Below, piece after piece: positions 20,456-28,662 of a stretch of DNA of 59,075 bases (positions are counted from its first letter, which is position 1; the number at the start of each line of letters is the position of its first letter). The notes under the pieces were generated by a model that had not been told where the DNA came from, made no database searches, and worked only from the letters and a program-made list of their open reading frames with translations. The translations under genes were made by a program, and so were the position numbers. The DNA lies in contig NZ_BMLC01000003.1 in assembly GCF_014645015.1 (NCBI RefSeq), positions 1 through 59,075 on the forward strand, written 5' to 3'. This DNA is from Salinibacterium xinjiangense. Its GTDB lineage: Bacteria; Actinomycetota; Actinomycetes; Actinomycetales; Microbacteriaceae.

Positions 20456-22642
20456 GTGGCATCCCCCCTCGACCAGAAGCTCGCCGACATCCTCGGCGGG
20501 CGTACGGCTGCGGCATTCGCCAAGGGGCTGGGGCTGGAGACAGTCGGCGACCTGCTCAGCCACTATCCGCGGAGGTATGCGCGCCGGGGGGAGCTCACCG
20601 CTCTCACCCACCTGCCCGTCGACGAGAACGTGACCATCGTGGCCGAGGTGCTGCGCGTGATGAACAGGCCGATGCGGGCGAAGCGTGGCTCCATCCTCGA
20701 GGTGACGATCGGCGACGGCAAGGGCATCCTGACCCTGACCTTCTTCAACCAGGCCTGGCGGGCCAACGAGCTGAAGGCAGGCGCGAGGGGCATCTTCACG
20801 GGAAAGGTCGGTGACTATCGGGGCAGTCTGCAACTCGCGCATCCGGACTACGAACTTTTCGAAGCGGATGACGAGACCGGCGCCGACCCCGAACGCGCAA
20901 AGGCCTGGGCAGAACTGCCGATCCCGATCTACGGCGCCACCTCGACGGTCGCGAGCTGGCAGATCCAGAAGGCGATCGGGGTGGTTCTCGACACCCTGGA
21001 TCCCATCGACGACCCTGTGCCGGTAGAGCTTCGAACGACCCTGAAGCTGATGGATTTCTCGCGGGCGCTGCAGCTCGTGCACCGGCCGACCGTCGACGCC
21101 GAATGGGGTGCCGCGCGCAAGAGCCTGCGTTTCCAGGAGGCGTTCGTGCTGCAGGCAGCCCTGTTGCAGCAGCGCCAGCGGTTGAGAGAGACGGCGGCGA
21201 CGGAGCGGGTGGCCGGAGCCATCCTCGACGGGTTCGACGCCACGCTCCCGTTCACACTGACCAGCGACCAGGCTCTCGTGGGGTTGCAGGTCGCCGACGA
21301 CCTGGCCGCCCCGGTGCCGATGAACAGGCTCGTGCAGGGGGAGGTCGGATCGGGCAAGACCCTGGTCGCCCTGCGGGCCATGCTGGCCGTTGCGGAATCG
21401 GGCGGGCAATCCGCCCTGCTCGCTCCGACCGAAGTGCTCGCGCACCAGCACCTCCGGTCGATCGTGAAAACCCTGGGTCCGGATCTCGCCGCGCGACTGC
21501 GGCCCACCCTGCTGACGGGCCAGCTCCCGGTGGCGGAGCGGCGCAAGGCGCTGCTCGCGGCGGTCTCGGGTTCGGCGCACATCGTCATCGGCACCCACGC
21601 CCTGCTCGGCGACCGGGTCGAGTTCTTCGACCTTGGCCTCGTGGTCGTCGACGAGCAGCACCGCTTCGGGGTCGAACAGCGCGAAGCCCTGCGCCTGAAG
21701 GGACGACAGCCTCCCCATGTGCTCGTGCTGACGGCGACCCCGATCCCGCGCACCGTGGCGATGACGGTCTTCGGCGACCTCGACATCTCCACCATCGCGG
21801 AGCTGCCAGCAGGCCGGTCGCCGATCGAGAGTTTCGTGGTTCCCCTGGCCGAGCATCCCGGCTGGGTCGCGCGGGTGTGGGCGCGGGTGGCGGAGGAGCT
21901 CGCCAAAGGCCACCAGGCTTTCGTGGTGTGCCCCGCCATCGACGCCACACCGGTCGACGCCACACGGGTCGACGACAGCGACCTTCCGGCACCGGATGCC
22001 GTCGCCACCGGTGCCCCGGCACCCAGGCCGACCGCTAACGTGACCGAGGTGCTCGCCTCGCTGCGGGCCAACCCGGTGCTCGCGGGCAGGCGCATCGAAG
22101 GATTGCACGGTCGAATGCCTGGCGACGAGAAAGACGAGATCATGAGATCGTTCGCCGAGGGGCGCATCGACGTGCTCGTCGCGACCACCGTGATCGAGGT
22201 GGGCGTCGACGTGCCCAACGCCTCCACGATGGTCGTTCTCGACTCCGATCGCTTCGGGGTGTCGCAACTGCATCAACTCCGCGGGCGTGTGGGTCGCGGC
22301 GGGGTGCAGGGGCTTGCGCTCTTCGTGACCGGTGCGGAGGAAGAGTCGCTCGCGCGCGAGAGGGTGGAGGCTGTGGCATCCACCCTCGACGGATTCGAGC
22401 TGGCCAATAAGGATCTCGAACTGCGGCAGGAGGGTGACGTGCTGGGTCGGATGCAGTCTGGCGGCCGATCGAGCCTGCGCCTGGTCAGGGTGGCGAAGGA
22501 TGGCGCCCTCATCGCTGACGCGCGCGAGCGTGCGGCGGCAATCCTCGCTGCCGACCCGACACTTTCTGCTCACCCCGCGTTGCGTGAAGCACTCGATCGC
22601 CGGCTCGACGAGACGGCCGAATCGTTCCTGGCGAAGAACTGA
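20456..22642 (+). CDS. recG: ATP-dependent DNA helicase RecG
   Basis: A 728-residue superfamily 2 helicase that remodels stalled forks and Holliday junctions. The N-terminal wedge OB domain spans about 60-150. Walker A GEVGSGKT is at 295-302, the DEQH box is at 399-402, then TATPIPRT and motif VI QLRGRVGRGG. The TRG-type tail is present. An insertion of about 25 residues rich in Ala, Pro and Thr follows AFVVCPAI (about 500-525). GTG start behind a leaderless-type promoter. Confidence 0.95.
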   Translation: MASPLDQKLADILGGRTAAAFAKGLGLETVGDLLSHYPRRYARRGELTALTHLPVDENVTIVAEVLRVMNRPMRAKRGSILEVTIGDGKGILTLTFFNQAWRANELKAGARGIFTGKVGDYRGSLQLAHPDYELFEADDETGADPERAKAWAELPIPIYGATSTVASWQIQKAIGVVLDTLDPIDDPVPVELRTTLKLMDFSRALQLVHRPTVDAEWGAARKSLRFQEAFVLQAALLQQRQRLRETAATERVAGAILDGFDATLPFTLTSDQALVGLQVADDLAAPVPMNRLVQGEVGSGKTLVALRAMLAVAESGGQSALLAPTEVLAHQHLRSIVKTLGPDLAARLRPTLLTGQLPVAERRKALLAAVSGSAHIVIGTHALLGDRVEFFDLGLVVVDEQHRFGVEQREALRLKGRQPPHVLVLTATPIPRTVAMTVFGDLDISTIAELPAGRSPIESFVVPLAEHPGWVARVWARVAEELAKGHQAFVVCPAIDATPVDATRVDDSDLPAPDAVATGAPAPRPTANVTEVLASLRANPVLAGRRIEGLHGRMPGDEKDEIMRSFAEGRIDVLVATTVIEVGVDVPNASTMVVLDSDRFGVSQLHQLRGRVGRGGVQGLALFVTGAEEESLARERVEAVASTLDGFELANKDLELRQEGDVLGRMQSGGRSSLRLVRVAKDGALIADARERAAAILAADPTLSAHPALREALDRRLDETAESFLAKN

Positions 22643-22705
22643 CAATCGCCGCCCGCGTGGTCGGTTGGGTGCCCATTCGGTAACGAACCCGCAACTTTGG
22701 CCCGG

Positions 22706-22711
22706 TATGGT
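22706..22711 (+). promoter_or_regulatory. -10 element, leaderless coaD promoter
   Basis: TATGGT is followed by exactly 6 bp and the coaD ATG at 22718. Confidence 0.55.
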
Positions 22712-22717
22712 GAAAGC

Positions 22718-23200
22718 ATGCACAGGATCGCCGTCGTTCCTGGGTCTTTCGACCCGGTCACCCTTGGACATCTCGATGTCATAGAACGAGCGGCGGGTTT
22801 GTTCGACGAACTCCACGTGCTGGTGGTGCACAACCCGGGGAAGGCCGCGTTGTTGCCGATCGCGCAACGGGTCACGCTGATCGAGCAGGCGATTCGCGAG
22901 GCCGGTTTCGGGGGCAACATCCGAGTCACCAGCTGGAGTGTCGGCCTGCTCGTCGACTACTGCACCGAGGTGGGGGCAACCGTCATCGTCAAGGGAATCC
23001 GTTCGCAGGTGGATGTCGCGTACGAAACGCCCATGGCGATCGTGAACCGTGATCTCGCCGCTGTCGAGACGATCTTCCTGCTTCCCAATCCCGCGCATGC
23101 CCATGTCTCGAGTTCGCTTGTGCGCCAGGTGGATGCGCTGGGCGGGGACGTCGCGCCCTATGTTCCGCCCGCGGTCTCGCGCTTCCTGCGGCAGGGCTAG
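22718..23200 (+). CDS. coaD: phosphopantetheine adenylyltransferase
   Basis: A 160-residue enzyme of coenzyme A synthesis. It has the nucleotidyltransferase motif [10 protein letters not shown] at 9-18, the [12 protein letters not shown] block and the HVSSSLVR motif (the ISSTxxR equivalent). Length is typical. The ATG at 22718 gives the canonical [12 protein letters not shown] start. Confidence 0.95.
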   Translation: MHRIAVVPGSFDPVTLGHLDVIERAAGLFDELHVLVVHNPGKAALLPIAQRVTLIEQAIREAGFGGNIRVTSWSVGLLVDYCTEVGATVIVKGIRSQVDVAYETPMAIVNRDLAAVETIFLLPNPAHAHVSSSLVRQVDALGGDVAPYVPPAVSRFLRQG

Positions 23201-23281
23201 CCAGCACCAGCCGCAGCACCGGGCTCGCGCGCCGGGCTTGCGCACTGCAACGATCGTGGCTGGCTGAGATCACGGCCCGCC

Positions 23282-23329
23282 GGCCTGCGCTGGCCTGAGG
23301 AGTGGGCAGGCCAAAGGAGTGCGCAGGCC
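23282..23329. repeat. inverted and direct repeats between coaD and fgd
   Basis: GGCCTGCGC (23282-23290) and GCGCAGGCC (23321-23329) are a perfect 9-bp inverted repeat. Within it GGAGTGGGCAGGCC (23299-23312) and GGAGTGCGCAGGCC (23316-23329) are 13/14 identical. The 187-bp gap shows nothing else apart from the fgd promoter. Confidence 0.5.
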
Positions 23330-23375
23330 TCGCCGCTGAGCCAGCCCGCGGTATCGCCACGCACCCGATCGAGCG

Positions 23376-23381
23376 CAGAAT
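23376..23381 (+). promoter_or_regulatory. -10-like element for fgd
   Basis: CAGAAT is followed by 6 bp and the GTG at 23388. No Shine-Dalgarno sequence is visible. Confidence 0.4.
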
Positions 23382-23387
23382 GGTGTC

Positions 23388-24398
23388 GTGACCCTCAAAC
23401 TCGGATACAAGGCATCGGCAGAGCAGTTCGACCCGCGAGAGTTGGTGGAGATTGCGGTCGCCGCAGAAGCGCACGGCATGGAGAGCGTCGCGGTCAGTGA
23501 CCACTTCCAGCCGTGGCGGCACGAGGGTGGGCATTCACCATTCTCGCTCAGCTGGATGGCCGCGGTGGGTGAGCGCACCTCCACCATCCAGATTGGCACC
23601 TCGGTGATGACGCCGACGTTCCGCTACAACCCGGCCGTGCTCGCCCAGGCGTTTGCGACGATGGGATGCCTCTACCCGGGGCGGATCATGCTCGGCGTCG
23701 GTACCGGCGAGGCGCTCAACGAGATCGCGACCGGTTTTGCAGGTGAGTGGCCGGAATTCAAGGAGCGCTTTGCCCGGCTGCGCGAATCCGTCGCTCTCAT
23801 GCGCCAGCTCTGGACCGAGGATCGCGTGAACTTCGAGGGCGAGTACTACACGACCGTCGACGCCTCGATCTATGACAGGCCGGATGTGCCGGTGCCGGTC
23901 TATATCGCCGCTGGCGGCCCTGTCGTGGCGCGTTACGCGGGTCGCGCGGGCGACGGCTTCATCTGCACCTCGGGTAAGGGTATGGAGCTGTATACCGAGC
24001 AGCTCATTCCGGCGGTGAAAGAGGGCGCCGAGAAGGTCGGCCGGGACTACGACGACATCGACCGCATGATCGAGATCAAGATCTCCTATGAGAGCAGCCG
24101 GGAGGTCGCCCTCGAGAACACGCGGTTCTGGGCGCCACTGGCGCTGTCGAAGGAGCAGAAACACGACATCACCGACCCGATGGAGATGGAGAAAGCTGCG
24201 GACGCGCTGCCGATCGAGAAGATCGCGTCGCGATTCATCGTCAGTTCCGATCCTGACGACGTGGTCGCCCAGGTCAAGCAGTACGTGGATGCCGGCATGA
24301 ATCATCTCGTTTTCCATGCACCCGGGCATGACCAGCGTCGATTCCTGGATCTCTTCGAGAAGGATCTCGCCCCGAGGCTACGCGCGCTCGACGCGTGA
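23388..24398 (+). CDS. fgd: F420-dependent glucose-6-phosphate dehydrogenase
   Basis: A 336-residue luciferase-like monooxygenase-fold enzyme that reduces F420 with glucose-6-phosphate. It is recognisable from [19 protein letters not shown] at the start, [45 protein letters not shown] and KMIEIKISY-like and [15 protein letters not shown] blocks, which match mycobacterial Fgd1 almost word for word. It would supply F420H2 to the LLM reductases of the cell. Its stop overlaps the start of the DinB gene (GTGA). Confidence 0.95.
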   Translation: MTLKLGYKASAEQFDPRELVEIAVAAEAHGMESVAVSDHFQPWRHEGGHSPFSLSWMAAVGERTSTIQIGTSVMTPTFRYNPAVLAQAFATMGCLYPGRIMLGVGTGEALNEIATGFAGEWPEFKERFARLRESVALMRQLWTEDRVNFEGEYYTTVDASIYDRPDVPVPVYIAAGGPVVARYAGRAGDGFICTSGKGMELYTEQLIPAVKEGAEKVGRDYDDIDRMIEIKISYESSREVALENTRFWAPLALSKEQKHDITDPMEMEKAADALPIEKIASRFIVSSDPDDVVAQVKQYVDAGMNHLVFHAPGHDQRRFLDLFEKDLAPRLRALDA

Positions 24399-24988
24399 CC
24401 GACGACCCGAAAGAGACGTTGCACCGCTACCTCCGGCAGGCGCGCGAGGCGCTGCTCTGGAAGGTCGAAGGCCCCAGCGAGTAGGACATCCGTCGACCGC
24501 TCGTGCCGAGCGGCTCGAACCTGCTGGGCATCGTCAAGCATGTGGCGAGCGTCGAGGCTGGTTACTTCGGCGAGATCTTCGGGCGGCCGTCCCCAGACCC
24601 GATGCCGTGGTTCGACGAGGGCGCGGAGCCGAACGCGAATATGTGGGCGACCGCCCACGAGTCACGCGAGTGGGTCATCCATCTGTATGAGCGAGTGTGG
24701 GCCCACTCTGATGCCACGATCGATGCGCTCGGCCTCGATGCACCCGGTCTCGTGCCCTGGTGGTCTGAAGAGCGTCGAAACGTCACCCTCCATACGATGC
24801 TCGTGCACATGGTGACCGAAACAAATCGGCACTGCGGCCATGCCGACATCCTGCGCGAGCTCATCGACGGCAGCGTCTGGCACCGCCCGCAATACAGCAA
24901 TATGGGTGAGGGGGATGCCGCGGCCTACGCCGCGCACGTCGATCGTCTCGAGGCCGTGGCGAAGACATTCTCCCGAGCCTTGCCCTAG
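24395..24988 (+). pseudogene. DinB/DUF664 family protein with in-frame amber stop
   Basis: Reading from the GTG at 24395, which overlaps the fgd stop, gives a DinB-type protein of about 197 residues, but codon 30 is TAG (24482-24484). Both sides are in the same frame and read on smoothly: ...VEGPSE, stop, DIRRPLVPSG... In relatives this position is usually Tyr (SEYD), so a single TAC/TAT to TAG change explains it. The rest is intact, with the His residues of the metal site in IVKHVASVE and the MLVHMVTETNRHCGHADI region. A GTG at 24503 could still give a 161-residue product lacking the first helix. A sequencing error is possible. Confidence 0.8.
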
Positions 24989-25380
24989 GTGGCGAGCGGT
25001 CCGGCGATCTCCCAGATGGTTCCGGCGGGATCGGCGAAGGCGGCGGTGCGAATTCCCCACGGGCGGTCGAGGGGGCCGTTGATGAGGGTGACCCCCTTGC
25101 CGACGAGTTCGGCAGCCGAAGCATCCACGTCGTCGACGTCGAGAGTGAACTGTGCCCGCGCACCGTCGTCGGCCGCTGCGACCTTTGCTGGGGCGATCAG
25201 GTTGGGCGCTTCCCTCGTGGCAAGGAGGTTGATGAGAATGTTGCCGAATGTGAAGACCACCGACGAGTCGTCTTCGAAGAGCACCTGCAGTTCGAAGACG
25301 TCGAGGTAGAACTGTCTCGCGTCGGTGAGGTCATCGGCGAAGATGGTGATCGCACTGATATTTCCAGGCCATGTCGTCAT
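24985..25380 (-). CDS. VOC (glyoxalase/bleomycin resistance) family protein
   Basis: A 131-residue protein with two beta-alpha-beta-beta-beta modules; motifs include ITIFADDLTDARQFYLDVF, FTLDVDDVDASAAELV and AFADPAGTIWEIAGPL. It could bind a metal and act as a lyase, isomerase or resistance protein; the substrate is unknown. The stop codon overlaps the DinB stop in a CCTAGG palindrome. Confidence 0.8.
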   Translation of the reverse strand: MTTWPGNISAITIFADDLTDARQFYLDVFELQVLFEDDSSVVFTFGNILINLLATREAPNLIAPAKVAAADDGARAQFTLDVDDVDASAAELVGKGVTLINGPLDRPWGIRTAAFADPAGTIWEIAGPLAT

Positions 25381-25386
25381 GCTCAC

Positions 25387-25392
25387 AGCATA
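25387..25392 (-). promoter_or_regulatory. -10 element, leaderless VOC promoter
   Basis: On the - strand TATGCT is followed by 6 bp and the ATG at 25380. Confidence 0.5.
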
Positions 25393-25680
25393 TATTTCCG
25401 GCATATCCGGGCACCTCTTCTGCACCGGCATCGACCCCCTCGACGGGCGCTCCGGATGAAGAAGTCCACGGGTTCATCAGTCCACGGGTTAGTCAACGAC
25501 CTGGAGTGCCCGGTCCGCACCTGCCCGCCGGGCAGGCGCATGTTCGAGGTGATCAGCGGCTGGGCACGATCCCGCCCGACCCGATCATCCTGTCATCGAC
25601 GACTTCGCTGCGAGCCGGCGCGCCGCGATCTGGCACCGCGCCCCCTCCCGCTCCCTTCCCTTTCCCGCGCGCGCTCCTTC
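25393..25680. other. intergenic stretch left of the large inverted repeat
   Basis: I see no gene here. The last 45 bp are pyrimidine-rich (C and T runs from about 25638) and roughly complementary to the purine-rich stretch at 25761-25868, so the two could extend the inverted repeat described next. Confidence 0.5.
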
Positions 25681-25759
25681 CCAAATGAAGGAGTTTTCTC
25701 GTCTGGCGGGAGTTTCTGGCGGCAGTTTGGGTCATGAGTGCGAAATCTCCTTCATTTGG
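25681..25759. repeat. long inverted repeat with internal direct repeat
   Basis: CCAAATGAAGGAGTTTTC (25681-25698) and its inverted copy at 25742-25759 match in 17 of 18 positions. The 43-bp centre holds two near copies of CTGGCGG(G/C)AGTTT. There is no ORF of convincing composition. It looks like a palindromic interspersed element or a cruciform-forming site. Confidence 0.75.
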
Positions 25760-25760
25760 C

Positions 25761-25868
25761 AGGAGGGGACGACGGAAAAGGGAGGTGACGGGAGGGCGGG
25801 GAGGGGACGGAAGGGGGCGGGGACGGAAGGCGGGCGGGGACGGGAGGGAGGAGAGAGGAGCGGAGGTG
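25761..25868 (+). other. purine-rich, G-quadruplex-prone tract
   Basis: About 105 bases almost free of T with many GGG runs. 25790-25806 reads GGG-A-GGG-C-GGGG-A-GGGG, a textbook four-run G-quadruplex motif. It lies just upstream of the cofE promoter. Confidence 0.65.
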
Positions 25869-25903
25869 CGCATGCGGCACGTGCCCGAGGCGCGACCCGC
25901 GCC

Positions 25904-25909
25904 TAAACT
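25904..25909 (+). promoter_or_regulatory. -10 element, leaderless cofE promoter
   Basis: TAAACT is followed by exactly 6 bp and the ATG at 25916. A further ATG lies at 25919. Confidence 0.6.
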
Positions 25910-25915
25910 GATGCG

Positions 25916-26674
25916 ATGATGCTCTCGGTTTTCGCGGTCGGCGGGCTGCCCGAGTTCGTAGCCGGGGACGATCTGGTGACGATTCTCGGGGACGCGGTCG
26001 ACGGCATCCTGCATGACGGCGACATACTCGTCATCACCTCCAAGATCGTGAGCAAGGCCGAAGGCCGCCAGGTGCACGCGGATGATCGGGAAGCCGCGAT
26101 CACCTCGGAGACCGTGCGGGTCGTGGCCACCCGTGAGCACGCGGGAGGTGTCACCCGCATCGTCGAGAATCACCTCGGGATGGTCGCGGCCGCAGCCGGT
26201 GTCGACTCCAGCAACGTGCCTGACGGCATCGTGTTGCTTCTTCCCGTCGACCCTGACGCGACAGCGTTGCTGCTCTGCCGTGAATTTCGCAAACGGTCCG
26301 GCCGGCGTATCGGCATCCTCATCACCGACACTCTCGGCCGGCCGTGGCGACAGGGCCAGACCGATGTCGCGATCGGTGCGGCCGGCATCCGCGTGCTCGA
26401 CGACTTACGCGGTTCGACCGATGCAAATGGCAGGCGACTGGATGTCACGGTGCCGGCCGTCGCGGATGAAATCGCCGCCGCGGCCGACCTCGTCAAAGGC
26501 AAGTCGCTCGGGCTGCCGGTAGCGGTAGTGCGCGGTCTCGGCCATCTGCTGGCCGAACTGGATGCGCCGGGCGCCAGGTCAATCGTGCGCACGGGCCCCG
26601 ATGACATGTTCAGGCTGGGGACCGCTGAAGCCTGGGCCGAGGGATTCGAGGCCGGGCGCGCGAGTGCCCACTGA
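25916..26674 (+). CDS. cofE: coenzyme F420-0:L-glutamate ligase
   Basis: A 252-residue enzyme that adds gamma-linked glutamates to F420-0. Recognised from [55 protein letters not shown] and [19 protein letters not shown]. Unlike mycobacterial FbiB (about 450 residues) it has no C-terminal nitroreductase-like domain and so has the archaeal CofE length. Overlaps cofC by 11 bp, forming a cofE-cofC unit. Confidence 0.93.
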   Translation: MMLSVFAVGGLPEFVAGDDLVTILGDAVDGILHDGDILVITSKIVSKAEGRQVHADDREAAITSETVRVVATREHAGGVTRIVENHLGMVAAAAGVDSSNVPDGIVLLLPVDPDATALLLCREFRKRSGRRIGILITDTLGRPWRQGQTDVAIGAAGIRVLDDLRGSTDANGRRLDVTVPAVADEIAAAADLVKGKSLGLPVAVVRGLGHLLAELDAPGARSIVRTGPDDMFRLGTAEAWAEGFEAGRASAH

Positions 26675-27242
26675 CTGGATCGTCATCGTGCCGGTCAGGG
26701 TCGCGTCGGCCAAGACCCGCTTCGGCCCGCACGACAACAGTGAGCTGGCGCTGGCAATGGCGATCGACACCGTGGTCGCTGCGCTCCAGGTCGCGCGCGT
26801 GATCGTGGTGACCGACACCGCGCAGTCTTTCCTGGAGCTCGGTGCTGCTGTGCATCCTGATCCCGGTACCGGCCTCAACGCCGCCATCGAAGCAGGGCTT
26901 GCGCAGGCCGGGATCGGCGCCCGCCGGGCGGTGCTGCTGGGGGATCATCCTGCTCTCACCCCCGCCGAGCTGGACGAAGCTCTGGACGCCGCAACCCATC
27001 CGCTGAGCATGGTTGCCGATGCCGCGGGAACCGGAACCGCCCTGACTGCCGCACTGCCGGGGGTCGGGCATCGGCCCGCGTTCGGCGAGGGTTCGAAAGC
27101 GGCGCACGAATCGGCCGGCTACATCCCGCTCAGCGGCGACTGGCCGGGGCTCCGCACCGACGTGGACACCGCGGCAGATCTCGCGCGCCTCAGGCGAACC
27201 GGCCCGCACACTGCTGCCTGGTCAGCCGACAGCCGCCGCTAG
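26664..27242 (+). CDS. cofC: phosphoenolpyruvate/2-phospho-L-lactate guanylyltransferase
   Basis: A 192-residue nucleotidyltransferase (CofC/FbiD) that activates the F420 side-chain precursor with GTP. Signature segments are [39 protein letters not shown] and [13 protein letters not shown]. The GTG at 26664 gives the family-typical [11 protein letters not shown] start. The 3' end overlaps the convergent cofD by 21 bp. Confidence 0.9.
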   Translation: MPTDWIVIVPVRVASAKTRFGPHDNSELALAMAIDTVVAALQVARVIVVTDTAQSFLELGAAVHPDPGTGLNAAIEAGLAQAGIGARRAVLLGDHPALTPAELDEALDAATHPLSMVADAAGTGTALTAALPGVGHRPAFGEGSKAAHESAGYIPLSGDWPGLRTDVDTAADLARLRRTGPHTAAWSADSRR

Positions 27243-28172
27243 CGCGTGCCTGCCGAGCGTCGCGCTCGACTCCGGGTCGCGCATCCACAGTGGGACGACG
27301 TGCGCCCGGATGCCCGCAGCCTCGATCGCGGAGGTGAGCTGGGAGTCAGAGTTATCGACGAGCCAGTCATCCAGCACCCCGCCGTTCGACCGAGCGCCGT
27401 AGTGCAGCGCGACCGCGTCGGCAGTGGTGGAGACGCCGATGGCGGTCAGGCACGCGTCGGCCATGCCCCGCACGACGGCGCCCGAGATGATCGGCGAAAC
27501 CCCGACGACACGTGCCGAGGTTGCGGCAAGTGCCGTCCGAATCCCGGGGATCGCGAGAATCGGGCCGATCGAGACCACCGGGTTCGATGGCGCGAGCAGC
27601 ACGGCGTCCGCTTCCGTGATGGCGTCGAGTACACCGCGAGCAGGAGTCGATTCGGCAACGCCACGGTAGTCGAACGACAGGGCGGGGATGGATGCCCGAT
27701 GCCGGGTCCACCACTCCTGGAAGTGCATGGTGGCCTCCGCCGTCACGACGTGGGTCTCGACCTCGTCATCGGTGGCAGGGATGAGGCGCACACCGAGCGG
27801 CCATCGCGACGCGATGCGTGCCGTCACCTCACTCAACGGCAGCCCCTCGCGCAGCAGGTGGCTGCGGGTGAGGTGGGTGCCGATATCGAGGTCGCCGAGG
27901 GTGAACCACGGCCATCCCACTCCATATGCACGAAGCTCACCGCTGACCCTTTCGGTCTCACCAACGCGACCCCAGCCGCGCCGCTCATCGTTCTCGCCCG
28001 CCAGCGTGTACATGATCGAGTCGAGGTCTGGCGCGATGCGCAGCCCGGTGAGCCACATGTCGTCGCCCACGTTCACGACCGCGGTGACCTCGTCGGTCGG
28101 GGAGATGGCGTCGCGCAGCCCGCGCAGGAAGCGCGCGCCACCGACGCCGCCGGAGAGAACAGTGATCTTCAC
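27222..28172 (-). CDS. cofD: 2-phospho-L-lactate transferase (CofD/FbiA)
   Basis: A 316-residue enzyme that joins the activated lactyl or enolpyruvyl moiety to FO to give (dehydro-)F420-0. Motifs are MKITVLSGGVGGARFLRGL, VVNVGDDMWLTGLRI, PDLDSIMYTLAG, GDLDIGTHLTR and APSNPVVSIGPILAIPG. GTG start. Transcribed towards cofC with overlapping 3' ends, so the two strands could make antisense RNA over the last 21 bp. Confidence 0.95.
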   Translation of the reverse strand: MKITVLSGGVGGARFLRGLRDAISPTDEVTAVVNVGDDMWLTGLRIAPDLDSIMYTLAGENDERRGWGRVGETERVSGELRAYGVGWPWFTLGDLDIGTHLTRSHLLREGLPLSEVTARIASRWPLGVRLIPATDDEVETHVVTAEATMHFQEWWTRHRASIPALSFDYRGVAESTPARGVLDAITEADAVLLAPSNPVVSIGPILAIPGIRTALAATSARVVGVSPIISGAVVRGMADACLTAIGVSTTADAVALHYGARSNGGVLDDWLVDNSDSQLTSAIEAAGIRAHVVPLWMRDPESSATLGRHALAAAVG

Positions 28173-28179
28173 CGGGCTA

Positions 28180-28185
28180 ACGCTA
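28180..28185 (-). promoter_or_regulatory. -10 element, leaderless cofD promoter
   Basis: TAGCGT on - is followed by 7 bp and the GTG at 28172. Confidence 0.5.
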
Positions 28186-28239
28186 CGGCGTCGGCGGAGG
28201 GAGCAGGCGCTGGCTCTTCCGCCGTCGGCTTCCGACTCC

Positions 28240-28245
28240 TACAAT
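28240..28245 (+). promoter_or_regulatory. -10 element for the PLDc_N membrane protein
   Basis: TACAAT is followed by 7 bp and the ATG at 28253. It is back to back with the cofD promoter, 54 bp apart. Confidence 0.55.
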
Positions 28246-28252
28246 GCGAAGC

Positions 28253-28606
28253 ATGATTCAGGTTCTGTTGACGGTGGGGTCGCTTGCTCTGATGATCTTC
28301 GCCCTGGTGGACGTCATCACGTCGGACTCGTGGAAGTTCCGCTACCTCGACAAGGTGGCCTGGGTATTCATCGTGATCCTGCTGCCGTTGATCGGCTCGA
28401 TCCTCTGGCTGATCGTCGGCAAGCAGCCGGTGGAGTCCACAGATCGGGGTACCTTCGGTGATCCCCGCAGGTACGAGACACCCGTCAGCCAGCAATCGCC
28501 GCAGGATGACGCGGCCGCCGTCGAACGTGAGATCGAGTTTCACGAGCGGGAGGCTCGCATCCGGCGTCTCGAAGCGGAGCTGAAGACGAAGCGGATTGCG
28601 CCCTGA
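28253..28606 (+). CDS. small PLDc_N-domain membrane protein
   Basis: A 117-residue protein. Residues 1-55 hold two hydrophobic helices separated by SDSWKFRYLDKVAWVFIVILLPLIGSILWLI, the phospholipase D N-terminal (PLDc_N) arrangement. The rest is a charged tail with a coiled-coil-like end rich in Glu and Arg. There is no catalytic domain. Function unknown; probably an inner-membrane accessory protein. Followed by a terminator. Confidence 0.75.
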   Translation: MIQVLLTVGSLALMIFALVDVITSDSWKFRYLDKVAWVFIVILLPLIGSILWLIVGKQPVESTDRGTFGDPRRYETPVSQQSPQDDAAAVEREIEFHEREARIRRLEAELKTKRIAP

Positions 28607-28630
28607 ACCTTGCCAGCTAACTGGCAGGGT
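28607..28630 (+). terminator. hairpin terminator after the PLDc_N gene
   Basis: ACCTTGCCAG and CTGGCAGGGT pair over 10 bp (one G-T wobble) around the loop CTAA. The following sequence TATCTATT is only partly T-rich. Confidence 0.65.
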
Positions 28631-28650
28631 TATCTATTCGTTATGTCTGG

Positions 28651-28656
28651 CAGACT
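28651..28656 (+). promoter_or_regulatory. -10-like element for the MoxR operon
   Basis: CAGACT is followed by 6 bp and the GTG at 28663. No ribosome binding site is visible. Confidence 0.4.
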
Positions 28657-28662
28657 CAGAAG

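Noticed and set aside
20426-23245. A 939-codon open frame antisense to recG and coaD
   Set aside because: High GC with strong third-position bias leaves long open antisense frames. It has no family motifs, while the + strand carries unmistakable recG and coaD.
23201-23387. tRNA or small RNA gene between coaD and fgd
   Set aside because: The inverted repeat does not make a cloverleaf, and no T-loop or CCA-type features are present.
25685-25906. Small glycine-rich protein encoded over the inverted repeat and purine tract
   Set aside because: The composition follows simply from the purine-rich DNA; there is no ribosome binding site, and the palindrome explains the sequence better.
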